This document shows, piece by piece, positions 43,932 to 51,950 of a DNA stretch of 64,000 nt (positions are counted from its first letter, which is position 1; the number at the start of each line of letters is the position of its first letter). The stretch comes from CAWIDU01 sp963835055 (GTDB lineage Bacteria > Patescibacteriota > Saccharimonadia > Saccharimonadales > UBA4665). Made by a program: the position numbers and the translations under genes. The notes under the pieces are model-generated. The model made no database searches. It saw nothing but the letters and a program-made list of their open reading frames with translations, and had not been told where the DNA came from. The stretch covers positions 124,001-188,000 of the forward strand of contig CAWIDU010000001.1 of the NCBI GenBank assembly GCA_963835055.1. Direction: 5' to 3'.

Positions 43932-44480
43932 CCAGCTAGCGATGGCTAGTAACATGGTCCAGCCAGCCAGGTCTGACGACCAGGTCGGACTGACGAAATC
44001 GAACTCGTATAGCGCCGTCGGAATGGTAGGCAGCGCGGTGTCGTGGCTCTCGACATATTGCTCGATACACGGCACGCGGTAGCGGCCGGAGAAACCGGTT
44101 GGGATTTGAGCTTGGCAGTAGCCCTGGGCATCGGTGTAAAGCTGGCTATTGGCTTGGGCGGCGCTAGCGCTCTCGGCGTCAAGCAGCCGTTGATAGGTAT
44201 ACTTGAGCTGAATGGGCGGATAGACGGCGCTCGAGCCGCTACTCAGATTAGTATTCATATGGGTCGTGACGTAGGCCTGCAGCCGCTGTAAGGTGCCCTG
44301 GACATCACCATTGTTCTGGTCAGCGGCATAGACGGCGTTGCGCAGCTTGAGCATGTGCTCGTTGTTGGCCCTGAGGGCGAAAACGCAAGTAAGCGTCATA
44401 ATCACGGCGAAGGCCAACAAATACCACGGCTTAACTTTATGGATTTTCGTCCACAGGTGATGGAGGTGGCGCTTGTTCAC
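43884..44480 (-). CDS. Hypothetical two-span membrane protein
   Basis: A 198-aa protein beginning at GTG (44480): basic head, first span at about 18-36 (WYLLAFAVIMTLTCVFALR), an external helical domain (about 40-165) with two cysteines (CQAQIPTGFSGRYRVPC), and a second span near the C-terminus (about 172-190). The two cysteines could form a disulfide outside the membrane. It is divergent from the MurC-like gene, 32 bp away. No known family. Confidence 0.7.
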   Translation of the reverse strand: MNKRHLHHLWTKIHKVKPWYLLAFAVIMTLTCVFALRANNEHMLKLRNAVYAADQNNGDVQGTLQRLQAYVTTHMNTNLSSGSSAVYPPIQLKYTYQRLLDAESASAAQANSQLYTDAQGYCQAQIPTGFSGRYRVPCIEQYVESHDTALPTIPTALYEFDFVSPTWSSDLAGWTMLLAIASWLLFGAGALYRVSRRR

Positions 44481-44512
44481 GCTTAAGATTATATCTTATG
44501 TATACTTAAGCT

Positions 44513-45799
44513 ATGCACATCTACTTTTCTGGGATTGGTGGCGCCGGCATGGGACCGCTGGCTCAAATCGCCCACCAAGCGGGTTACAAAGTTTCCGGCT
44601 CCGACCAACAAGCCTCACAATATATTGATTATCTGAAGCAGCATGGCATCGCCGACATTCACATCGGCCAAACGCCTGAAAACATCGCCGCCACGCATGA
44701 CAAAACGCCCATCGACTGGCTGGTCTACAGCTCGGCCATAACATTAGACAATCCAGAGCTGAAATTTTGCCAGGAGCAGGATATTAAAACCTCCAAACGC
44801 GACGAATTTTTGAAACAAATTTTGACTGATCATAAATTACAAATGATCGCCGTTGCCGGCACTCACGGCAAAACAACGACCACAGCTCTGGTGACTTGGC
44901 TGTTCACCGAGCTGCAAGAGCCGGTTAGCTATCTGTTGCCGGCCAAAACCAGTTTCGCTGAGATGGGCAAGTTTGAAGCCAAGGGCAAATATTTCATCTA
45001 CGAAGCCGACGAGTTCGACCGCAATTTCCTGGCTTTCGAGCCATATGTCAGCATCATTACCGGGGTCAGCTGGGATCACCACGAGATTTTCCCGACCCGC
45101 GAAGATTATCAGGAGGCTTTCAAGGAATTTATCAGTCAGAGCGAATGGACAGAGTTGTGGCAAGAGGATTACGACTACCTCGGCCTGGAGCCGAATGACC
45201 ATTACGCCATCATGGACGCCGCCAACCCCGACATCGATAGGTTAAAACTGGCTGGCCGCTACAACCGCCTCGACGCTTGGCTGGCCGCCAAGGCCGTTCG
45301 ACAACTGACCCAGAAACCGCTGGAAGAAATTCTGGAATTAGTTAATCGCTTCCCTGGCGTATCGCGCCGCATGGAACAGATTATCCCGAACCTCTACTCC
45401 GATTACGCCCACACGCCGGAGAAGATCCGCGGGGCCCTGAGCGTCGCCACGGAAATGGCGGCCGCCAAAGGGCAAAAAGTCATCATTGTTTACGAGCCGC
45501 TGACCAACCGCCGGCAGCACTACATGCTCGATGAGTACAAGGATGCTTTCGCCGGTGCTGGCCGAGTCTACTGGCTGCCCAGTTACCTGGCCCGCGAAGA
45601 TCCGGCCCAGCGCGTCATCCCACCAGAGGAGTTAATTTCGCATCTCGACGACCCTAGCCTCGCCGAGCCAATGGCCCGCGACGAGAAGTTGAAAGCCGCC
45701 ATTCAGAAACATTTAGATAATGGCGACATGGTTGTCGGCCTAGCCGGCGGTGGCGGCGATTCCCTAGATGATTGGCTACGAGAAGAATTTGCCGCATGA
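44513..45799 (+). CDS. murC: Mur ligase, MurC-like (UDP-N-acetylmuramate-L-alanine ligase)
   Basis: MurC-type ligases add an amino acid to UDP-MurNAc with ATP. The 428-aa protein has the N-terminal GIGGAGMGPLAQIAHQAGY dinucleotide-like loop of MurC/Mpl, the ATP loop VAGTHGKTTTTALVTWLF, YEADEFDRNFLAFEP, SWDHHEIFPTREDYQEAF, and NRFPGVSRRMEQI with SDYAHTPEKI. It is shorter than MurC (about 460-490 aa) and could instead be an Mpl-like or MurT-type enzyme. -10 TATACT (44501-44506) is so near the ATG that the mRNA may be leaderless. Confidence 0.82.
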   Translation: MHIYFSGIGGAGMGPLAQIAHQAGYKVSGSDQQASQYIDYLKQHGIADIHIGQTPENIAATHDKTPIDWLVYSSAITLDNPELKFCQEQDIKTSKRDEFLKQILTDHKLQMIAVAGTHGKTTTTALVTWLFTELQEPVSYLLPAKTSFAEMGKFEAKGKYFIYEADEFDRNFLAFEPYVSIITGVSWDHHEIFPTREDYQEAFKEFISQSEWTELWQEDYDYLGLEPNDHYAIMDAANPDIDRLKLAGRYNRLDAWLAAKAVRQLTQKPLEEILELVNRFPGVSRRMEQIIPNLYSDYAHTPEKIRGALSVATEMAAAKGQKVIIVYEPLTNRRQHYMLDEYKDAFAGAGRVYWLPSYLAREDPAQRVIPPEELISHLDDPSLAEPMARDEKLKAAIQKHLDNGDMVVGLAGGGGDSLDDWLREEFAA

Positions 45800-46218
45800 A
45801 AAAAGTTTATTTCGCCTGTTCGATCCGTGGCGGGCGAGATGATGCTGATACCTATAGCGACTTGGTGGCAGTCATCAAAAAATACGCCGAAGTCCTGACC
45901 GAGGTTTTCGCCGACAAGGAGTTGACGACCGCCGGATCAGCCGGACCGTCGGGTGATATTTGGAGTAAAGATATCCGCTGGATAGGCCAGGCGGATGCCT
46001 TGATCGCCGAGGTTACTAAACCGTCACTTGGCGTCGGTTACGAAATCGCGCGGGCCGAAAAAATGAGTAAGCCAGTTCTCTGCCTGTTCCGGCCGGAGGG
46101 CGAACGCAAGCTGTCAGCCATGATTGACGGCAGTCCGGGCGCCACAGTTTTCGAATACATTGACATGACCAGCGCCGAGCACGCTATTAGTACGTTTCTC
46201 GGTCAGCTTAAAGTTTGA
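45796..46218 (+). CDS. DNPH1/Rcl-like nucleoside 2-deoxyribosyltransferase-fold protein
   Basis: A 140-aa protein starting MKKVYFACSIRGGRDDAD, which matches the N-terminal strand-loop of DNPH1 (2'-deoxynucleoside 5'-phosphate N-hydrolase). VLTEVFADKELTT, IRWIGQADALIAEVTKPSLGVGYE (with E as the candidate catalytic residue) and RAEKMSKPVLCLFRP complete the fold. Members hydrolyse or transfer the base of deoxynucleotides. It overlaps the MurC-like gene stop by 4 bp (ATGA). Confidence 0.82.
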   Translation: MKKVYFACSIRGGRDDADTYSDLVAVIKKYAEVLTEVFADKELTTAGSAGPSGDIWSKDIRWIGQADALIAEVTKPSLGVGYEIARAEKMSKPVLCLFRPEGERKLSAMIDGSPGATVFEYIDMTSAEHAISTFLGQLKV

Positions 46219-46669
46219 TTATTTGCCGCGGGTCGGCCGGAAAGTTTTTGCTGTCAAACAACACTATTTTTGTCGGTGACAATTTATAAAATCTATGAGC
46301 GTTTTTACCCTCTTTGATATCGCTCAGTAGCGTTTCACGATGGCCATGCTTATGCACAAAGGCTGGGCCGACTTCGTTTGTCAGTGGCTCGTCCGTCATC
46401 ACGGCATTGCCGATAACCGACAGGCCGATGACGTAATCTTCATCCGCCGTATTTTCATGCACTAGCAAGGCAGTGGCGACTTTGGGGTTTTGCTGCACGT
46501 GTTGTGAATGAAGGCGTGCTTCGGTGCTTATCCAGTAAAGGTTGAACTTGTCGTCGGCATAAAAATGAAGGTTGCAGACCCACGGCTGATTATCCATTGC
46601 CGTAGCGAGCTGCATGACATTAACCTGCTGCAAATATTGGCGCACTAATTCTTCAGCATTCATAGTCAC
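46208..46669 (-). CDS. Pyridoxamine 5'-phosphate oxidase family protein
   Basis: A 153-aa split-barrel flavin protein. It shows VNVMQLATAMDNQPWVCNLH, the WISTEARLHSQHVQQNPKVA strand-helix and ETLLSDIKEGKNAHRFYKL, the pattern of the PPOX/general stress protein 26 group. These bind FMN, F420 or heme; the ligand here is unknown. The start may be GTG (46669) or ATG (46663). It lies 3 bp downstream of the NUDIX gene and closes the tsaC-mazG-NUDIX operon. Confidence 0.82.
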   Translation of the reverse strand: MTMNAEELVRQYLQQVNVMQLATAMDNQPWVCNLHFYADDKFNLYWISTEARLHSQHVQQNPKVATALLVHENTADEDYVIGLSVIGNAVMTDEPLTNEVGPAFVHKHGHRETLLSDIKEGKNAHRFYKLSPTKIVLFDSKNFPADPRQIIKL

Positions 46670-46672
46670 AGT

Positions 46673-47125
46673 CTACTCTTTCCAGCCCCATTCGGCATAG
46701 GTTTTGCCGAGGGCAACTTGGGCGAGAATAAAACGGCTGTTTGGTACAACATTCTTTGGCAATTCATTTGGATCAAACCACACAAGCTCCCCATGCGTTT
46801 GAGGTTCAGCGTTATGTAGCTCGCCTTTCCACTTGGTAACCTCAAAAACTAAGTCAACCCAATCACTGTCATCTCCATGCCGATGAACTGTCAGCACCGG
46901 TCTGAGATCAGAGGGCGTATATGAAACACCTGTTTCTTCTCGACCCTCCCTTACTGCAGTCTGCAAAAGACTCTCGCCTATCTCAGTCTTACCGGCCGGC
47001 AACGCATAATGATTATTCATCCAGCCGGTGTTTTGGCGCAATACAAAGGCAACTTTGTTGCCTTTCCGAAATATCAAATAGGCGGCAATATACGGCGTTG
47101 CAGTAGCATATTTGGCCCGTTTCAT
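46673..47125 (-). CDS. NUDIX hydrolase
   Basis: A 150-aa NUDIX protein with the full box GKTEIGESLLQTAVREGR then EETGV. The N-terminal part (AAYLIFRKGNKVAFVLRQN) and HRHGDDSDWVDLVFEVTKWK resemble the MutT/Nudt-like pyrophosphohydrolases that clean nucleotides. Substrate unknown. It overlaps the upstream mazG gene by 4 bp, so both are coupled in a nucleotide clean-up operon. Confidence 0.88.
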   Translation of the reverse strand: MKRAKYATATPYIAAYLIFRKGNKVAFVLRQNTGWMNNHYALPAGKTEIGESLLQTAVREGREETGVSYTPSDLRPVLTVHRHGDDSDWVDLVFEVTKWKGELHNAEPQTHGELVWFDPNELPKNVVPNSRFILAQVALGKTYAEWGWKE

Positions 47126-47454
47126 CGGTTGTCGCCGCTGCCGCCGATGACGCCGCGCTCTTGGCGGCTTTTGAGCTTGGCCAGATTGTCAGCAGCGACC
47201 TTGTCGAAAGATACGCCTAACTGGTGAGCGAGTGTTGCCAGGTACCACAATACGTCGCCGATTTCCTTGGCTAATTCGGTCTTGTCGGCGGCCGAAACTT
47301 CGCCGTTCTTGTCGCGGATAATTTTCTTAACCTTTTCGGCGATTTCGCCACTCTCGCCAGTGACGCCAAGCACCCAGTGCATGATGTCTTTTAATTCATC
47401 CCCGGTGTATTGTGCAGTGGTCAGCGCCAGTTTCTGGTATTCGTCGAATGTCAT
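47122..47454 (-). CDS. MazG-like nucleotide pyrophosphohydrolase
   Basis: A 110-aa all-helical protein of the MazG/dUTPase-like superfamily, which hydrolyses (d)NTPs to monophosphates. The metal-binding acidic pattern is visible: GESGEIAEKVKKII and LAKEIGDVLWYLATLAHQLG (ExxE ... ExxD). A single-domain form is usual for this group. It overlaps tsaC upstream and the NUDIX gene downstream by 4 bp each. Confidence 0.9.
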   Translation of the reverse strand: MTFDEYQKLALTTAQYTGDELKDIMHWVLGVTGESGEIAEKVKKIIRDKNGEVSAADKTELAKEIGDVLWYLATLAHQLGVSFDKVAADNLAKLKSRQERGVIGGSGDNR

Positions 47455-48050
47455 TTAATAATTCTCCCTGCCTCATCAATTTTAACAGCTCCCTCGCGGA
47501 TAATTTCGATGGCGTCGTCAACGATGCGAATGATGGTCGATGGTTGGTGGTCGGACAGATCGCCGCCATCGCTGTAGAAATCAACTTTGTCATCGAAGTA
47601 ACGTTGGGCTTCGGCCGCGGTGGTGGCCGGTGGCTGGCCGGGCGGGTTGGCGCTGGTAGTCAGCAGCGGACCGGCTTGGCTCAGTAGTTTTTGAAGTTCG
47701 TGATCGGCTGGCAGGCGAATTGCTAAGCTCATGACGCCCAGGTGCAAATATTCCAGGTTTGGCTCGCCGCACGGAATGATGACGCTGACGGCGCCCGGCC
47801 AGAATTGTTGGACGGCGCTCAGGTAGCGGCGTTTGATGCCCAGCTCGACTAGCTGGTCAATGTTGGCGGCGATGATAGTGCCTGGTTTATGGTCTCTGGT
47901 TTTCAGAGCGTAGAGTCGGGCGACGGCCGCTGGATCGGCGGCGCGGGCCACCAAACCGTAAACCGTGTCCGTCGGGATGACGCCAACGGCGCCGGGTTTT
48001 AGTAATTTTTCGGTGGCTCCAGCAAGAGACATGCTAGTGGGTTTTGACAT
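47451..48050 (-). CDS. tsaC: Threonylcarbamoyl-AMP synthase (TsaC/Sua5/YrdC)
   Basis: This enzyme makes threonylcarbamoyl-AMP for the t6A modification at tRNA position 37. The 199-aa YrdC domain has GAVGVIPTDTVYGLVARAAD, the KTRDHKPGT loop (usually KxRxxxxP), FWPGAVSVIIP and LAIRLPADHELQKLL, then LTTSANPPGQPPATT. It lacks the C-terminal Sua5 domain, so it is of the short TsaC type. It heads the operon tsaC-mazG-NUDIX-PPOX and overlaps the gene upstream by 17 bp. Confidence 0.92.
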   Translation of the reverse strand: MSKPTSMSLAGATEKLLKPGAVGVIPTDTVYGLVARAADPAAVARLYALKTRDHKPGTIIAANIDQLVELGIKRRYLSAVQQFWPGAVSVIIPCGEPNLEYLHLGVMSLAIRLPADHELQKLLSQAGPLLTTSANPPGQPPATTAAEAQRYFDDKVDFYSDGGDLSDHQPSTIIRIVDDAIEIIREGAVKIDEAGRIIK

Positions 48051-48288
48051 AGGCCACGGTGGCCAAGCCGGCCAGAGCTAGCACGATGACGACAGTGGCG
48101 AAAATGGCCATGCCAACGCCGTGACCTGGCTGCTTGGGCGCTTTCGGCGGAGGAGGGGGCGGAGCCTTACCGACTGGTTTGTCCGCCGGCTTGTCCGTTG
48201 GTCTGTCGGCCGGTTTGTCATCCAATTTGTCAGGCGGCGGCGCGGTGACGACGTCCATAACCGGTGCGGGTCGGGGGTCCGTATCCAT
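48034..48288 (-). CDS. 84-aa tail-anchored protein with DKPxD repeats
   Basis: The protein starts MDTDPRPAPVMDVVT at 48288; the longer frame upstream runs into the divergent gene. Residues about 20-40 are repeats of the DKPAD/DKPTD type, then a proline run (APPPPPPKAPKQP) and one C-terminal span (about 59-80, AIFATVVIVLALAGLATVAY). The layout suggests a tail-anchored or wall-crossing spacer. It is coupled with tsaC by a 17-bp overlap. Function unknown. Confidence 0.6.
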   Translation of the reverse strand: MDTDPRPAPVMDVVTAPPPDKLDDKPADRPTDKPADKPVGKAPPPPPPKAPKQPGHGVGMAIFATVVIVLALAGLATVAYVKTH

Positions 48289-48330
48289 ATGGCTAGATTG
48301 TAGCACGCATTGTATGATGAGAGTTAGCCA

Positions 48331-49173
48331 ATGATTCAATACAGTATTTGGTGGACCAAACGCTTCGTTGTCCTGTTGCCTGGAATTGTCATCGCTTACT
48401 TGTCGGTACGCGATATTTTTCCGTATATCCATCATCGGTTGCACTTCGGCGGCTTGGCGATCCTGGCAACTTACGCGCTGGCGGCCTATGTCTTGGTGCC
48501 AGCTGTCATTCGTATCATCCGGATTATCCGGCCGCCGGCCCATTTGCCGCTGTACTGCGTGACGCCGGACGGCTTCGCCTCCGATCCGTTGAACGTTGGC
48601 ATCATCGCCAACCGTCTGGAGTTAATTCAAGTCATGGAAAAAGCTGGCTGGCAATCGGCTGACCGCCACAGCTTCAAGAACGTCGCCAAAGTTATTATCT
48701 ACACCGTTATCGGCCGGCCCTATCCGACGGCACCGGTCAGTAACATGTACTTGTTCGGCCGCAAGCAGGATATGGCTTTCGAGTCGTCCGTGGAGGGCAA
48801 CAAAGCTGGCCGTCATCACGTGCGCTTCTGGGCAACGACTTATAAGGACCAGGCGCCGCTCAGTGTCCGGGCAATTTCTTGGCAACATCGCCGGACGCAC
48901 GTCCAGGGCGATAACCTGCTGTGGGTCGGCGCGGCGTCGATGGACATTGGTATTTCGCTAATCCGTCATAACTTCCAGTTCACCCACATGATTGACCCCG
49001 ATACCAACCGCGAGCGGGAAATGATCGTTGCTCAGCTGCGCCAAGCGGGGGCGGTGCGCAAGGTCGAATCGGTTCGTCTCAGCAAAGCTTACCGGCTATT
49101 AAACCGCGTTTGGAACGGCTCGCTACATTCCGATGGCCAGATGGCGATCGTCCACTTGCGCCAGAAAAGCTAA
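48331..49173 (+). CDS. LssY-like C-terminal domain membrane protein
   Basis: A 280-aa protein with two N-terminal spans (about 12-30 and 38-62) and a soluble LssY_C-type domain (about 75-270). Recognisable pieces are ASDPLNVGIIANRLELIQVM, KAGWQSADRHSFKNVA, PVSNMYLFGRKQDMAFE, HHVRFWATTYKD and WVGAASMDIGISL. In other bacteria this domain is fused to DedA or PAP2 membrane enzymes; here it stands alone. The biochemical role is unknown. Confidence 0.78.
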   Translation: MIQYSIWWTKRFVVLLPGIVIAYLSVRDIFPYIHHRLHFGGLAILATYALAAYVLVPAVIRIIRIIRPPAHLPLYCVTPDGFASDPLNVGIIANRLELIQVMEKAGWQSADRHSFKNVAKVIIYTVIGRPYPTAPVSNMYLFGRKQDMAFESSVEGNKAGRHHVRFWATTYKDQAPLSVRAISWQHRRTHVQGDNLLWVGAASMDIGISLIRHNFQFTHMIDPDTNREREMIVAQLRQAGAVRKVESVRLSKAYRLLNRVWNGSLHSDGQMAIVHLRQKS

Positions 49174-49176
49174 ATT

Positions 49177-51243
49177 CTACAGCCCACCGTAGCCGTAACC
49201 ATAGCCGTTGAAGTTCTGGGCTGGTTTGTAGTAGTCGCTGATCTTGAGCGGTGATTTGCCGGTGGCTAGGCCGCCGACCGGCATGATGTAAAGCTCGCTG
49301 CTATTCTTCGACACCAGCAAGTAGTTGTCGCTGTACCAACCGTAGGGTGAGTAATCGCTGAGGGTGGCGATTTGCTTGGAGCTGGCGGCGTTGGCGTCGC
49401 CGGTGAACAGCGTGTTCTTGCCGTCGCGCAGTTCGGTCCAGAAAGTTTGGTTGCCGGAGGGTGATAACAAGAAGGTCGGGTAGGTTTGGTTGAAGTCGTT
49501 TTGGGTCAGACTGGACGTCGAGATCGCCTGATTGGCGAAAGTATAGTAGGTCGTGGTGTTATCGCTGTTGAAAACATCGTAGTAAACGGTTTGCGGCTCA
49601 TAGAGCACGCCTAGGATAGATACGACACCGCTAGCGGCGAATGATTGGTAATCTTTCTTGCCCTGACCATTGGGCTGGATACCGCGGATGGTGTCGGTCA
49701 GGCTGCTGAGATCGAAGCCGTTGCCGGTCGTGTCATAAGTCTGCCACTGCGTGGTGTACATTAGCAGGTTGTTAACGATGTAGAAATTCTGGAACGATTG
49801 GTAGCCGTAGCTGGTGGCCACGCCCTGGGCTTGGTCCTGGTCCAGCTGGTTGAGCTGCGCGGTGTCGGCGTCGTAGCTTTTGATAGCTTCATGGCCGGTT
49901 TGTGACAGCGCCGTGGTGTTGCTCTCGGCATCGTACAGGAAGTCGTGCCCGTCCCAGCCGATGAGCGTGAAATTGGCATCGCTACTATCGAACTCCGTGA
50001 CCTTGGCATTGCTGGTGTTGATGAGGTAAAGCGCCGGCCGGTTGCCGGCGCGTTGTGATTCCAGGACCAGGTAGCGCCAGTCGCGTGAAGCCAATAGGGT
50101 CGTGTTGTTGGGATCTTCTTGACCGGTGCCGGCCAGGACGGTCTGACGGCCGGAATCGTCGAGGTTGGTTTTGACGACGTCAATTTTGCCGCTGAGGTTG
50201 GACAGGAAGTAAACTTGGCCGCTGGCCAGTAGTGGAATGCTGTTGGCCGCCACGGCTTTGTTAGTCACCGTCAGACTGCCCTGCATCGTATTGTAGCCGC
50301 TCAGACTGGCGGTGAACTTCGCGGTACTCAAATCGGCCGGCAGGACTATGGTGGCCTGGCCATCTTTGCCAGTCTTGGCCGAGGTGTTCAGGACTTTGAT
50401 ATCGACGTTGGCCAGCGCTTGGCCGCTGATTTCGTCAAGCACCGTGATCGGTACCTGGCGCCCGGTGGCCACCAACTGAATGGCCGCGGCCTTGGCCTTC
50501 AGGCCGACAGACAGGCTGCCGGCATAGCCGGTGTAATACTGCTTGGTGATGGTCAGATGCTTCTTGCCGACCGGCACCTTCAAGCTGACCCTGCCCGCAG
50601 AATCGGTCTTCCCCGTGGCACTGCCCAGACTGACGGTGGCGCTACTGACAGGCGTGTTGGTCTTGCTGTCGGTAATAGTCAAACTAACCGGCTCCTTGAT
50701 AAACAAACCAAGCACCGCATAGCGCGTGAACGGCAGGGCGAAAATAATCACCAGTAGCGCGACTACCAAACCTACCCAGGCCCGCCAATCGTGAGCCCAG
50801 CGCTCCAGCTTGCCTTTCCAGCCGTGGACGAACTTCCGTTTGACCGGCGGTTTCACTGTGGCGTCCTCGACTTCCAGCATAGTGTCAGCGTCAGTGGCAG
50901 CGATATCGTCGACAGCTTTGCCGGTAGCATCATCATCGAAACCGGTAGCATCGGGATCGGGCTTGGCTGGCTCGCTGGGGCTGCCGGCCGGTTGGCTGGT
51001 AGACGGCATCGGCTCAATATCGGCGTTCTTCTGGACACCGAGCTGCTTGAGCAGTTTGTCGGAAACTTCGGTCGCCGTCTTGGGATCCTTGAAAATATCA
51101 ATCGGCGGCCCGCCGACACTCGGTTTCTGAATATCGCCGGGTTTCGGCGGCTGACGCCGGGCATCCATCATGTTGTCGACCCGCTCGCGCAGAGCCTGAT
51201 CTTCAGGCGGTTCGGCTGAGCGGGAGTCTTTCTTGCCTAGCAT
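49177..51243 (-). CDS. Large membrane protein with regulatory-like sandwiches and a beta-propeller
   Basis: A 688-aa protein. A charged, proline-rich cytosolic part (1-150) precedes one span (about 160-185, VGLVVALLVIIFALPFTRYA). Outside come two carboxypeptidase-regulatory/PEGA-like sandwiches (about 190-262, TITDSKTNTPVSSATVSL; about 265-340, DEISGQALANVDIKVL) and a region of about 340 residues with repeated strand patterns (YFLSNLSGKIDVV, FTLIGWDGHDFLYDAE) typical of TolB/WD-like propellers. The C-terminus is glycine/tyrosine rich. Probably a surface scaffold or sensor; function unknown. Confidence 0.72.
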   Translation of the reverse strand: MLGKKDSRSAEPPEDQALRERVDNMMDARRQPPKPGDIQKPSVGGPPIDIFKDPKTATEVSDKLLKQLGVQKNADIEPMPSTSQPAGSPSEPAKPDPDATGFDDDATGKAVDDIAATDADTMLEVEDATVKPPVKRKFVHGWKGKLERWAHDWRAWVGLVVALLVIIFALPFTRYAVLGLFIKEPVSLTITDSKTNTPVSSATVSLGSATGKTDSAGRVSLKVPVGKKHLTITKQYYTGYAGSLSVGLKAKAAAIQLVATGRQVPITVLDEISGQALANVDIKVLNTSAKTGKDGQATIVLPADLSTAKFTASLSGYNTMQGSLTVTNKAVAANSIPLLASGQVYFLSNLSGKIDVVKTNLDDSGRQTVLAGTGQEDPNNTTLLASRDWRYLVLESQRAGNRPALYLINTSNAKVTEFDSSDANFTLIGWDGHDFLYDAESNTTALSQTGHEAIKSYDADTAQLNQLDQDQAQGVATSYGYQSFQNFYIVNNLLMYTTQWQTYDTTGNGFDLSSLTDTIRGIQPNGQGKKDYQSFAASGVVSILGVLYEPQTVYYDVFNSDNTTTYYTFANQAISTSSLTQNDFNQTYPTFLLSPSGNQTFWTELRDGKNTLFTGDANAASSKQIATLSDYSPYGWYSDNYLLVSKNSSELYIMPVGGLATGKSPLKISDYYKPAQNFNGYGYGYGGL

Positions 51244-51251
51244 AAGCTTAA

Positions 51252-51289
51252 TTACCTCTCAGTCTAGCAAAAATTCACGCTAGAGGTAA
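51252..51289. repeat. Intergenic inverted repeat
   Basis: Arms TTACCTCT (51252-51259) and AGAGGTAA (51282-51289), with inner arms CTAGC (51264-51268) and GCTAG (51279-51283), lie between two divergent genes. The inner and outer right arms overlap, so only one pairing forms at a time. It could be an operator or the stem of an untranslated leader. Confidence 0.4.
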
Positions 51290-51314
51290 GTGAAATGTCC
51301 TTTACAATGGAATC

Positions 51315-51950
51315 ATGCCCTTAGCCTCGCCGTCCGAATTGAAAAAAGCAGCTGAGCATTTGGCAGCCGCTGATCCGGTGCTGGCGACGATCATTAAGAA
51401 CATTGGCTTGGCCACGCTAAAAGCTCATAAGGATTACTACGGCGCTCTAGTCAATTCCATCATCAGCCAGCAACTGAGCGTCAAAGCCGCCGATGCCATC
51501 GAGAAGCGGTTCCTGGCTTTGTTTGATAATAAATTCCCAACGCCGGAGCAGATTTTGACTATTTCGGCTGACCAGTTAAGGGCCATCGGTTTCAGCTACA
51601 TGAAAGCCAACTACGTCCATGATTTGGCGCGTCACATCCTAGATGGAAAACTGAAATTTGAAAGTTTTGATAAATTGAGCAACGACGAAATCATCGCCGA
51701 GTTAACCGACGTCAAGGGCATCGGCGAGTGGACGGCGCACATGTTCCTGATGTTCTGCATGGGCCGGCTGGATGTTTTGCCCACCGGCGACTTGGGCATC
51801 AGAAACGGCGTCACGAAATTATACGGCCTGAAAAAAGCCGCCACGCCGGAGCAAGTCATCAAGCTCGCCAAGAAAAATAAATGGGCGCCTTACCAATCCG
51901 TGGCCAGTTGGTATATCTGGCACCCGCTGGACAATAAGCCGGTAGTTTAG
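51315..51950 (+). CDS. DNA-3-methyladenine glycosylase II (AlkA-like)
   Basis: A 211-aa HhH-GPD DNA glycosylase that removes alkylated bases. Features are ALVNSIISQQLSVKAADAIE, the helix-hairpin-helix LTDVKGIGEWTAHMFLMF and the catalytic aspartate in LPTGDLGIRNGV. It is the single-domain form without the N-terminal domain of E. coli AlkA. It ends 4 bp into the convergent gene at 51947. Its substrate range (3-methyladenine versus others) is not predictable. Confidence 0.92.
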   Translation: MPLASPSELKKAAEHLAAADPVLATIIKNIGLATLKAHKDYYGALVNSIISQQLSVKAADAIEKRFLALFDNKFPTPEQILTISADQLRAIGFSYMKANYVHDLARHILDGKLKFESFDKLSNDEIIAELTDVKGIGEWTAHMFLMFCMGRLDVLPTGDLGIRNGVTKLYGLKKAATPEQVIKLAKKNKWAPYQSVASWYIWHPLDNKPVV

